A stretch of DNA of 64,000 nt, from the NCBI GenBank assembly GCA_020721875.1, contig DYLX01000001.1:194867-258866 (forward strand). The letters are read 5' to 3'. Made by a program: the position numbers and the translations under genes. Positions 20,659 through 29,186 of the stretch are shown here, piece after piece. Under the pieces are notes generated by a model. That model was not told the origin of the DNA and ran no database searches. It was given only the letters and a program-made list of their open reading frames with translations. Source of the DNA: Leptospira biflexa (lineage in GTDB: Bacteria > Spirochaetota > Spirochaetia > Treponematales > Rectinemataceae). The first letter of the stretch is position 1. The number at the start of each line of letters is the position of its first letter.

Positions 20659-21811
20659 AAACAGCCTCCTTCGTTTGATATACCACGGTGCCCGAATGGA
20701 AATCGATCTCGCTGGGCTGATTGCCCATTCCTCTGGATCGAAGGATGTCGAGCACAACGAGCGCGCTGCGGAGCGATTCAGCGTTGAGTCTGAGGGGCAT
20801 TCGCACCGCGGTTTTCATATGCACGGGATAGAGCAAGAGCTCAATGGAATCTCCCGAGATCCTCACCGCTCGTATTTCAGAAAATGCTTTTAAAAGCACG
20901 GGGGCTTCGCGCTTAATGGAATCGAGGCTCGTAAAAAGCGGCATGAGCGCCTCAGGCATGTGTTGGCCGGGCGTAAATTGCGAGAACTGTATCCCGGAGA
21001 TTACCGGCAGTTCAGGATTCCGCGAATCTTCGGCATCGATCGCCGCGAATGCGATTCCCTCACCGTCGACGAGCACAAGTTTAGTGCCCTGTTCGGAGGT
21101 CACGGCGATTGAGGCGACAGCTGATCGCTCCTGAACATCTATCCCCAGCGTCGATGGCAGAATTCTGTACACCTTCACGTGGGCAACGCGCGGATTCGCC
21201 GCAATCGATCTCTCTATATCGCTTAATTTGAGCGAAAAGAGTCCCTGGTCGCCGATGCCTCCGAGCGAAGAAACTATCGCGTTTTCGGAGAGCGTTTCGA
21301 GTCCGCTGATCCGTACCGATTCAATTTTCGTAAGGCGCGGGAGCGTAATCGCGGAACCAGCCCCAAGCAGACAGATCGCGGTAAGCGCAATGAGGGCGCG
21401 GAGTCCTGTGCGGCGTTTCGGAGGAGCGACTGGCCTCACCGCCTCGCTCAGTTTTTCGGCTGATGTTGAGAGCGAAACAGTCGCAGGAGCGATTCGGCCC
21501 GTAAGTGCTGGCTTTCCGGTCTCTCTCGTCGTGCCAGTTTTGGTAGCCGCGTGGCGCGCGTCGGCTGGCTTCGATGCGCCTCGATCGGGCTGTAGGTGGA
21601 AATTCTGCGTGCGAGCGCTGCTTACCCCCGTCCCGGGCATCGACGTTTCCCGACGTGCGGTTGTGGTGACAATATTCACCGCGTAATTATCTGAAACCGA
21701 GAGGAGCGAGCGTGTTCTCTGCGGTTCTTTTTGCGCTGTTTGAGCCTTAGTCTCTTGAGTTTTAAACTCTTTCGCAATAATTTCAGTCATGAACCGCTCC
21801 CATTGCCTCAC
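20651..21811 (-). CDS. ftsQ: Cell division protein FtsQ/DivIB (POTRA)
   Basis: TM LIALTAICLLGAGSAI then POTRA-like TKIESVRISGLETLSENAIVSSL; between ftsW and ftsA. Confidence 0.8.
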   Translation of the reverse strand: MRQWERFMTEIIAKEFKTQETKAQTAQKEPQRTRSLLSVSDNYAVNIVTTTARRETSMPGTGVSSARTQNFHLQPDRGASKPADARHAATKTGTTRETGKPALTGRIAPATVSLSTSAEKLSEAVRPVAPPKRRTGLRALIALTAICLLGAGSAITLPRLTKIESVRISGLETLSENAIVSSLGGIGDQGLFSLKLSDIERSIAANPRVAHVKVYRILPSTLGIDVQERSAVASIAVTSEQGTKLVLVDGEGIAFAAIDAEDSRNPELPVISGIQFSQFTPGQHMPEALMPLFTSLDSIKREAPVLLKAFSEIRAVRISGDSIELLLYPVHMKTAVRMPLRLNAESLRSALVVLDILRSRGMGNQPSEIDFHSGTVVYQTKEAVSG

Positions 21812-22952
21812 GCACGCCTTTGTAACGCGCGGGGTTTGAACTGTCGCGCACGAGATTGATGAGAATACCGCAGGAAAGAGCGCTCATGAGCATCGCCGAA
21901 CCACCGGATGAGAAGAATGGCAGCGCAAGCCCCGTGGTCGGCATAACGCCTGTGACAACTGCGAGATTGAGCAGCACCTGCAAGGATAAAAGCGTAATGA
22001 GCCCGAAGCCTGCAAGTCTTGTGAAGTAGTCCGCACTGGAGAGCTTCGAGCCAGCCCTGAATAGAATAAAGGTCCAGAGCGCCATCACGACAACCACGCC
22101 GAGAAAACCAGTCTCTTCGACAAAGGCGGCGAAGATGAAATCCGACTGTACTTCGGGTATGGAGCTGATCTTGAGATTTCCGAGGCCAATCCCCTTACCG
22201 AAGAGGCCACCCGACTGAATCGCACGCAGCGCGCTGTATATCTGGTAGTTGATCGTCTGCACATGGTGTCCCGGCATCAGGTAGCCGACGAGGCGCTGCA
22301 CGCGGTACTGTGACGAGAAGATCATGAGCGCGCCATAGAGCAGCATAAAGAAGCTCAGACTTCCGATAAAGACGAGGGGAGTTCCCGCCAAGAAGAGCAT
22401 GGCGAGCGCGATTGCAAGCACGAGAATCGAAGTAGAGAAATCTTGCTGCAAGAAAATAAGCACCGCGGCGATCGCCACCATCACGAGCGCCGGGATGGTC
22501 GTCATTCCCGACTCTACGACACTCTCTTTTCTGCTGTCCAAAAACGAGGCAAGGTAAAGTACCATCAGCGGTTTCCAGATTTCAGAAGGCTGGAACATAA
22601 AGGATCCCAGCATGATCCACCGGTGCGCATTGTTGAGAGTGACCCCAAGCGGGGTGGCGATCGGGAGTGCGAGACCGACGAGCCCAATAACAATCGCGAA
22701 TGGCAGCAATGCGCGCAGAAACTGCATTGGCATGAGCGTAACCGCTACCAGGCACAGCATCGAGATCGTATAGAGGATGAACTGCTTTCCAATGATCGAG
22801 AAGGGACCGCCATTACGAATCGCGAATCCAATCGATCCTGACCACAGTGCGAAAAGCCCCACGAGTGACACGACGAGAATGGCCCCGATGAGATGCCAGT
22901 CTACGCCCTGTCGTTCGATCCGTAGAGTCTTCACACCGATTTTTCTGTTCAT
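21783..22952 (-). CDS. ftsW: SEDS-family peptidoglycan glycosyltransferase FtsW
   Basis: Multi-TM; MLGSFMFQPSEIWKPLMVLYLA, QQDFSTSI, GLALPFFSSGGSAML. Confidence 0.93.
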   Translation of the reverse strand: MNRKIGVKTLRIERQGVDWHLIGAILVVSLVGLFALWSGSIGFAIRNGGPFSIIGKQFILYTISMLCLVAVTLMPMQFLRALLPFAIVIGLVGLALPIATPLGVTLNNAHRWIMLGSFMFQPSEIWKPLMVLYLASFLDSRKESVVESGMTTIPALVMVAIAAVLIFLQQDFSTSILVLAIALAMLFLAGTPLVFIGSLSFFMLLYGALMIFSSQYRVQRLVGYLMPGHHVQTINYQIYSALRAIQSGGLFGKGIGLGNLKISSIPEVQSDFIFAAFVEETGFLGVVVVMALWTFILFRAGSKLSSADYFTRLAGFGLITLLSLQVLLNLAVVTGVMPTTGLALPFFSSGGSAMLMSALSCGILINLVRDSSNPARYKGVREAMGAVHD

Positions 22953-22964
22953 CGTCTCACTTCC

Positions 22965-24047
22965 TCACTGTATCTTCAATGTCGAGAGGGCCAGCAGCGC
23001 AAAGATTCCGCCCAGAATCCAGAATCGCACGACAACCTTTGTTTCTTTCTGACCCTTGAGCTCAAAGTGGTGGTGCAAGGGCGCCATCTTGAAGAGCCGT
23101 TTGCCCTTAGTAAGCTTGAAGTACATCACCTGGAGCATGACCGAACCGAGTTCCATCACAAACACGCCACCAATTACGAGGAGAAGTATTTCCTTTTTCA
23201 CCATGAGCGAGAGCACACCGAGCACACCGCCAAGCGAGAGCGACCCCGCATCGCCCATGAACACCTCGGCAGGATGGGCGTTGAACCACAGAAAACCGAC
23301 ACAGGCCCCGAGCAGCGCGAAGTTGAAGACCGTCAGCTCGCTCGCCTGCTTGATGTAGGGCACTCCAAGATACTGCGACCAATCCGCGCGTCCAGTGACG
23401 TAGGTCAGCACGGAAAAGGCGAGCAGCGCGAAGATCACGAGCCCCGAGGCGAGACCATCGAGGCCGTCGGTGATATTCACCGCGTTCGACCACGCGGTGA
23501 CATAGATCATGGCGATCGGGAGCCAGAACACACCGAGGTCGATGATGTGGACTTTAAAGAAGGGAAGATAGAGCTTTGTGGCCGTCGGACCCGTTGCCCT
23601 GTAGATGGCGTAGGCCGCCGCACCCGAAACGATGAACTGGAGTAGGAGCTTTTGGATCGCCGAGAGCCCATCTGAGCTGTGTTTCTTGATCTTGAGCAGA
23701 TCATCCATCGCCCCGATGAGGCCGAAACCGAGCAGCGAGCCAAGGGCGATCCAGCTGTACTCGCTCTTGACATCGACCCAGAGCACAACCGACACCAGCA
23801 CGGAGAGGATGATAAGAATGCCACCCATCGTGGGCGTCCCCGTTTTGACAAAGTGAGTCTGAGGGCCGTCGGTACGGATCGACTGACCAAACTTGAGCAC
23901 ACGCAGACGCTCGATAAGCCATGGACCGATAAGGTAGCTGATCACGAGGGCCGTAACCGCGGCGTAGGCGGATCTGAAGGTGAGATACCTGAAGATATTG
24001 AATGGGGTAAAATATTTGATGAGCGGCATTAACAATTCACGAAGCAT
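22965..24047 (-). CDS. mraY: Phospho-MurNAc-pentapeptide transferase
   Basis: GTPTMGGILIILSV, NAVNITDGLDGLASG, FNAHPAEVFMGDAGSLSLGG, APLHHHFELKG. Confidence 0.96.
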   Translation of the reverse strand: MLRELLMPLIKYFTPFNIFRYLTFRSAYAAVTALVISYLIGPWLIERLRVLKFGQSIRTDGPQTHFVKTGTPTMGGILIILSVLVSVVLWVDVKSEYSWIALGSLLGFGLIGAMDDLLKIKKHSSDGLSAIQKLLLQFIVSGAAAYAIYRATGPTATKLYLPFFKVHIIDLGVFWLPIAMIYVTAWSNAVNITDGLDGLASGLVIFALLAFSVLTYVTGRADWSQYLGVPYIKQASELTVFNFALLGACVGFLWFNAHPAEVFMGDAGSLSLGGVLGVLSLMVKKEILLLVIGGVFVMELGSVMLQVMYFKLTKGKRLFKMAPLHHHFELKGQKETKVVVRFWILGGIFALLALSTLKIQ

Positions 24048-25506
24048 GTGGACCTTCCTTTTCCCGTGCCGATTGAGGCAGGAACCCCGCACTTTCAAGT
24101 TCGGGAATAAGCCTCTCTAGCTCCATGGCACGCGATCCTTTTATAAGCACGAGGTCGCCCGTATGTATAAAAGTACGGAGCGCGGCGCTGAGCTCCGCAA
24201 AATCGCTGGTGCGCAGTAGCGTGCCTGAAAACCCTTCTGTCTTGAGTTGCTCTTCTGCCGCGATCATCTCATCGCCAAAAAGGAAGATCGCGCTGGGTGC
24301 CGCGCGGCCTGCAATGGTCCCTAGCTCACGGTGCGCACGTACACTCTCTTCGCCGAGTTCGCGCATGGAGCCAAGCACCATAATCTTTCTACCTTGGCTG
24401 GGTATTTCTCGGAAAAATTCAATTGCAGAGGCAACACTGTCTGGGTTGGCGTTGTAGTAGTCCTGCATCACAATGATTGCGCCTTCGCGGATTTCGGAGC
24501 GCCCAAAGAGTGCCTTTACACCCGAAAGTCCATGCGCAACCGCAGGCGGATCGAGATTCAATACATTCGCCACCGAGAGCGCAGCGCAGGCGTTGAGAAA
24601 GTTGTGTTTTCCAGGAAGTACGAAATCGATGTGCTGCCCCTTCCATTCGATGTTCCAGCCACGCATCCCAAGGTTTTCGATTGCGCCTAAACCTTCCGTA
24701 CTCCTGAGGCCGAAAAAGGAAACATGTCCGCGCGCCTTCGAGCTTAAAAAATTCCGGTACTCGTCGTCTTCCCAAATGAAGGCATGCTGTGTGCCGTCAA
24801 AGTGCGAAAATATCCGGCTCTTTTCGTGTGCGATACCATCGCGCGAGCCAAAAATGCCCAGGTGTGCCGTTCCGATGTTCGTAATAACCACAATCTGCGG
24901 CTCATACATACGCGCGAGCTCGTCCATCTCGCCCCTACGGTTGATTCCCATCTCAAAAACGCCGACCTCATGCGTTGGCCTGATATCGAAGAGCGCCAAC
25001 GCGAGGCCAATATCCGAGTTGAGGTTGCCGGGGCTCATCGCGACCGCGCCTTCGGGGTAGGAGGTTGAGAGTACCGCGCCGATACACTCTTTTGTCGTAG
25101 TCTTTCCGCTCGAACCTGTAACGCCGATGCGCAGCATTGAGTGGCGCATGCGGTGCTCACGAGCCGCTTCCTGGAGCGCTGCGAGTGGTGAGTCGACAAA
25201 CACGATTCCCACATCGCTAGCGCGCGCTTGATCCCGTACCGCATTGAGCACAGCATCCTTCTGATCGATGTCGACGAGGAGTGCGCTGGCTCCCGCCATT
25301 ACCGCCTCGCGGAGGTAGCGGTGGCCATCGGTACGTTCGCCTGCGAGTGCAACAAAGAGGCTCCCTGGCCTCACTGCGCGAGAATCCACCACCACCGATG
25401 AAATAATCGCCTCAAGATTGCCTCGACAGGTACCACCAACGATCCCCGCGAGCTCTTCTGTCGAAAAAAGGCGCGCCTGTGTGGAGGCACCAAGGTTATT
25501 TTCCAT
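24037..25506 (-). CDS. murF: UDP-MurNAc-tripeptide--D-Ala-D-Ala ligase
   Basis: GVTGSSGKTTTKECI, PGNLNSDIGLALALF, EMGINRRGEMDEL, DYYNANPDSVASAI. Confidence 0.95.
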   Translation of the reverse strand: MENNLGASTQARLFSTEELAGIVGGTCRGNLEAIISSVVVDSRAVRPGSLFVALAGERTDGHRYLREAVMAGASALLVDIDQKDAVLNAVRDQARASDVGIVFVDSPLAALQEAAREHRMRHSMLRIGVTGSSGKTTTKECIGAVLSTSYPEGAVAMSPGNLNSDIGLALALFDIRPTHEVGVFEMGINRRGEMDELARMYEPQIVVITNIGTAHLGIFGSRDGIAHEKSRIFSHFDGTQHAFIWEDDEYRNFLSSKARGHVSFFGLRSTEGLGAIENLGMRGWNIEWKGQHIDFVLPGKHNFLNACAALSVANVLNLDPPAVAHGLSGVKALFGRSEIREGAIIVMQDYYNANPDSVASAIEFFREIPSQGRKIMVLGSMRELGEESVRAHRELGTIAGRAAPSAIFLFGDEMIAAEEQLKTEGFSGTLLRTSDFAELSAALRTFIHTGDLVLIKGSRAMELERLIPELESAGFLPQSAREKEGPHAS

Positions 25507-25798
25507 GGCCGAGTCCCTCTTGAGGCGACATTCCCAGAATATCCGTCACAATGATCCGCTGTTCCGGTGTCGCGATCTGCATACCGCTGCGAAGCGCGGC
25601 CTTCTCCACGCGCTCCATGTTTGAGAGTTTCGAAATATTCGCGTCCAGCTCTTTGCCTGTTTTGATCATATCCATTTCTGTGCGCTCGAGCGCGAGTACC
25701 GATATCCTGAGCGCGGTATAGCGCGTTGTCTGGAACACAAGGCCAATGAAGAAAAGGCAGGTGATGATGGCCATGATCCAAAATCGACGGGAGTTCAT
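25496..25798 (-). CDS. ftsL: Small bitopic membrane protein, FtsL-like
   Basis: TM WIMAIITCLFFIGLVFQ followed by short coiled coil; position between rsmH and murF. Confidence 0.7.
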   Translation of the reverse strand: MNSRRFWIMAIITCLFFIGLVFQTTRYTALRISVLALERTEMDMIKTGKELDANISKLSNMERVEKAALRSGMQIATPEQRIIVTDILGMSPQEGLGHGK

Positions 25799-26877
25799 GT
25801 TTCCACCTCCCTATCCTGGTCATCAGTCTCATTCCCCCGCTTTCTTCCGCCCTGCCGTGCTGGTTTCGAACGGGCGCGGATGACACGCAACTTTGCCGAC
25901 CGCGAGGGAGGATTTCGTCGGATTTCTTCCTCTGTAGGCTCCTTGGGCTTTTTCCACTCAAGCGAGAACCGCTCACCTCGTGCCATCTCCGCGAAGATAT
26001 GCTTTACGATTCGATCTTCGAGAGAATGAAAACTGATCACCGCGCAGATACCATCGCGCTCGAGGAGGCCGATCGCGCTCCGAATCGCGCGCTCTGCCCG
26101 CCCGAGTTCGTCGTTCACCGCGATGCGAAGGGCCTGAAAGGTGCGCGTAGCCGGATGGAGGCGCCCGTACCGGTACGCAGGAGGCACCGATTCTGCAATT
26201 ATTTCCGCCAGCCTCGCCGCCCGGTGAATGCGCTCCGTGCGACGTGCCGCGACAATTGCCCGCGCGATTCGTCTTGAATAGCGTTCCTCTCCGTAGGTGT
26301 AGATGAGATCGGCGAGCTGCTGTTCAGAATATTTCGCGATTATGTCCGAGGCAGAGAGCGCAGCCTGAGACGAGAATCGCATATCGAGAGGTTCATCTGC
26401 GGTAAAAGAAAAACCTCGTCCTGAGCCCGTAAGCTGATACGTCGAGATTCCCAAATCAAAGAGGATGAATGATGCGCTCACTTTTCCATTGATATCGAGA
26501 AAATGCGCGGCTCGGTCGCCTAAAATTCCCTCTGAACCGCTCACCTCGGGGGAAGCAAGTGCCGCCAGCGCCTCGTCGTAGTACGAGTTCACCACTGCGA
26601 GCCTATCGCCGTAGCGTGAGAGCCGCGCAGAAGATCGCGCGCAGGCTTCGGGGTCGGCATCGATGCCTATGCAGCGCAGTTCCGGATATGTCTCGAGTAG
26701 CGCCTCGGTATGCCCCCCCGCTCCCAACGTACAATCGATCAACAGTCGCAGGTGCTGGACAGAGGCTGCGAGCGCCCGAATCTCATTGAGCATCACAGGG
26801 ATATGAAGTGAAAAGTCAAGGTTCTCTGGATTATTAAGATCGGCGGCGATTTGATTTGTCCTGTGCGCTTCTGGCAT
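25795..26877 (-). CDS. rsmH: 16S rRNA (cytosine1402-N4)-methyltransferase
   Basis: HIPVMLNEIRAL, IDCTLGAGGHTEALLE, DLGISTYQLTGSGRGFSFTADEPLDMRF, VISFHSLEDRIVKH. Confidence 0.96.
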   Translation of the reverse strand: MPEAHRTNQIAADLNNPENLDFSLHIPVMLNEIRALAASVQHLRLLIDCTLGAGGHTEALLETYPELRCIGIDADPEACARSSARLSRYGDRLAVVNSYYDEALAALASPEVSGSEGILGDRAAHFLDINGKVSASFILFDLGISTYQLTGSGRGFSFTADEPLDMRFSSQAALSASDIIAKYSEQQLADLIYTYGEERYSRRIARAIVAARRTERIHRAARLAEIIAESVPPAYRYGRLHPATRTFQALRIAVNDELGRAERAIRSAIGLLERDGICAVISFHSLEDRIVKHIFAEMARGERFSLEWKKPKEPTEEEIRRNPPSRSAKLRVIRARSKPARQGGRKRGNETDDQDREVET

Positions 26878-26887
26878 TCTGGATTCC

Positions 26888-27331
26888 TCACGAGAGCGTC
26901 AGGCCGCCAAGTTCTTCGGCCGCCGATAAGAATTCAGACTGATTGTCAGCCAAATACGAGGCATATCTTTGGCTGTCCCAGATTTCTACATACCGCGAAA
27001 TACCGAGGATAACGCACTCTTTTGAGAGACCAGCCCAATCCCGGAGGCTCTGGGGGATTGAGATTCGGCCGAGCTTATCGACTTCAACTTCCTGGGCGGG
27101 GGCGATGATCCTTCGCTGAATGAGGCGGGACCGAGCCTGGAAGAGGCTCGTGGAGGCCAAAATCCGCTGCGAAAGCTCTTCCCATTCTTCGGGTGTGAAG
27201 AGCCACAGGCAGGTGTCGACACCCTGCGTGAGCACGAGACTGGAAGGCATATCCCCGCGCAACCGCGCGGGAAGCGAGAGCCTCCCCTTCTCATCGAGCG
27301 TGTTCTTGAACTCACCCGTTAACAGTTTCAT
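26888..27331 (-). CDS. mraZ: Transcriptional regulator MraZ
   Basis: MKLLTGEFKNTLDEKGRLSLPARLR ... VDKLGRISIPQSLRDWAGL (two AbrB-like repeats). Confidence 0.96.
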   Translation of the reverse strand: MKLLTGEFKNTLDEKGRLSLPARLRGDMPSSLVLTQGVDTCLWLFTPEEWEELSQRILASTSLFQARSRLIQRRIIAPAQEVEVDKLGRISIPQSLRDWAGLSKECVILGISRYVEIWDSQRYASYLADNQSEFLSAAEELGGLTLS

Positions 27332-27334
27332 TTT

Positions 27335-27369
27335 ACCACTATTTCCTACAATTTCCCACTATTTCCCAC
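27335..27369 (-). promoter_or_regulatory. MraZ operator: four ~GTGGG boxes at 10-bp period
   Basis: Minus strand: GTGGG-aaata-GTGGG-aaatt-GTAGG-aaata-GTGGT directly upstream of mraZ ATG; matches published MraZ TGGGN repeat logic. Confidence 0.85.
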
Positions 27370-27378
27370 TCACTTTTC

Positions 27379-27406
27379 ATTTTATGACGATATTTCACGC
27401 TGTCAA
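27379..27406 (-). promoter_or_regulatory. Sigma70-type promoter of the mraZ/dcw operon
   Basis: TTGACA (27406-27401), 16 nt, TAAAAT (27384-27379). Confidence 0.7.
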
Positions 27407-27518
27407 CAAAACTGTAGAAAAAAGAATCGACAGAAAAAGAAAAATGTGCAATTATAACTACACGCGCGTATAGCATGACGAGATTGTATGGATTCTTCGC
27501 TGTAGAAAGCAATTAGAA

Positions 27519-27760
27519 CTATGAATCGCGATGGTGAGCGAGGACTCTGGCGAAATTTACGGTTTCTTGAAGGGCCACTACCTCTTGAGAGGCTTTGGCG
27601 ATATTGGCGAGCGCCTCCGAGTGGATGCGCTTGAGCGCATCGAGCGCTGCGGTGGCCTCTGCGCGTTTAGCAGTACGATTCGCTCAAACCATGGCTCAGG
27701 TTTGCCAAAGAGCGCTCGGAAAAACGCCAAGGAAGGCTCATAATCTGCCACCGCAAACAT
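27519..27760 (-). pseudogene. Small gene split by a -1 frameshift (about 80 aa if fused), downstream of the HD hydrolase
   Basis: Frame 1 from ATG 27760: MFAVADYEPSLAFFRALFGKPEPWFERIV; -1 frame continues ..TAKRAEATAALDALKRIHSEALANIAKASQEVVALQETVNFARVLAHHRDS* with no start codon of its own. Confidence 0.45.
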
Positions 27761-27765
27761 CCTGT

Positions 27766-29019
27766 TTAACCTAGCAGCGCTTCGACCAGGGCACCGATAT
27801 TCTTGTACTTAACACCCGTTTGCGGGCTAATGTACACGCGGATCGTTCTAAGCGCCGTTGATACACGCTGCACCGTCAATGGCTGGAAGAGTGTCGAACG
27901 TTTATCAAAGGCCTCGAAATAATCATCAATTTTAACCATGAGATCGGTTTCGAGCTTGATATGCTCGGGTATATCTATGACGACATCGTTCTCGGACAAA
28001 TCTGCCGCCTGTGCGAGAGTGCTCTCCGCCTCAACACGCTTACTTATGTCAAGAAGGGCGGTATGCAGTGGATTCGACTCGACGAAGGGGTGCTCCGCCG
28101 CGAGCTTGAAAATGCGCTTTTCTTCCGCGTCTCGCGCGAGTTTGAAGGCTGGAAATTTATTGTGGTTCAAGAGCCGCCCGAAGCTCGTATCGTCGAGACC
28201 ATAAAGATTGGTGGTTTGAATTACCCCGCTTGCCAGACCGAGGTAGACTGCCTTTCTCACCATGGCGGTCGCTGCCCGTACCGTGGGGTGCCAGTACACC
28301 GATCGGTACATCTGGTATTTCGCAAAAATCAGCGCCTCAATGCTCATCTCACCCTTCATGTCGATGGCAAGCTTATCGTCGTGTACCACAAGGCGGCGCA
28401 TGATGTAGTCGGCGTCCTGAATGCCATAAGGTACCCCGCAGTAGAATGCGTCGCGTGTGAGATAGTCGATTTTGTCGGGGTCGAGGACACCCGAGAGAAA
28501 GGATCGAAAAAGAAGAGTCTCTCTGCTCTCCCCTGCTGACCTGTCGGGATCGATGATCGCTGCGGTCTGGTCGGGATCCGCGCCGCATTCGGTAACATAC
28601 TGACGGAGGGGCTCGGTGATGAGCATGTCACCCGCAAGCGTCTCGTGGCGCATAAGGGGAAGATCTTTGAGCGAGTGTGCGTAGGGGAAGTGGCCTATAT
28701 CATGGCAGAGGGCCGCGACAAGGAAGGAGCGCAGGCCGGTCTTCGACACAAAATCGATCTCACCCTTCTCCACGAGCGCGAGTGCCATGCGGCGCGCAAT
28801 GTGGTACACGCCGAGACTGTGCGCCTTGCGTGTGTGCGTCGCGCCAGGATAGACGAGCGCGACGGGGCCGAGCTGGCGAATTCTGTCCAGAACCATGAAG
28901 GTTTTCGATTGGAAGAGAGCATGGAGCGAACTGTCCATGTGCACATCGCCCCACACCGGATCCCGCACCACCACATCGAAGCGGTGCAGGAGAGCATTCA
29001 AAAGTAGTATTTCCGACAT
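27766..29019 (-). CDS. HD-superfamily phosphohydrolase (dNTPase-like)
   Basis: HTRKAHSLGVYHIARRM, AALCHDIGHFPYAHSL, RHETLAGDM. Confidence 0.85.
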   Translation of the reverse strand: MSEILLLNALLHRFDVVVRDPVWGDVHMDSSLHALFQSKTFMVLDRIRQLGPVALVYPGATHTRKAHSLGVYHIARRMALALVEKGEIDFVSKTGLRSFLVAALCHDIGHFPYAHSLKDLPLMRHETLAGDMLITEPLRQYVTECGADPDQTAAIIDPDRSAGESRETLLFRSFLSGVLDPDKIDYLTRDAFYCGVPYGIQDADYIMRRLVVHDDKLAIDMKGEMSIEALIFAKYQMYRSVYWHPTVRAATAMVRKAVYLGLASGVIQTTNLYGLDDTSFGRLLNHNKFPAFKLARDAEEKRIFKLAAEHPFVESNPLHTALLDISKRVEAESTLAQAADLSENDVVIDIPEHIKLETDLMVKIDDYFEAFDKRSTLFQPLTVQRVSTALRTIRVYISPQTGVKYKNIGALVEALLG

Positions 29020-29186
29020 GAGCGCCCCTCATTTCATAATCTGTCGCAGAACAAATTGTAGCAAGCGAAGTGCGACAGGTACAGCGCGGCGTCAGAGGTT
29101 GCTCTATGGTATGCAGCGACAGAGGGCGCTCTATATGGCATGATGCCCGCGTTGACCAAGGCGGCATCTATCGTCCATGATGTCCT

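Noticed and set aside
27531-27743. 70-aa plus-strand ORF upstream of the dcw promoter
   Set aside because: The minus-strand reading (frameshifted small gene) is more protein-like and in operon position.
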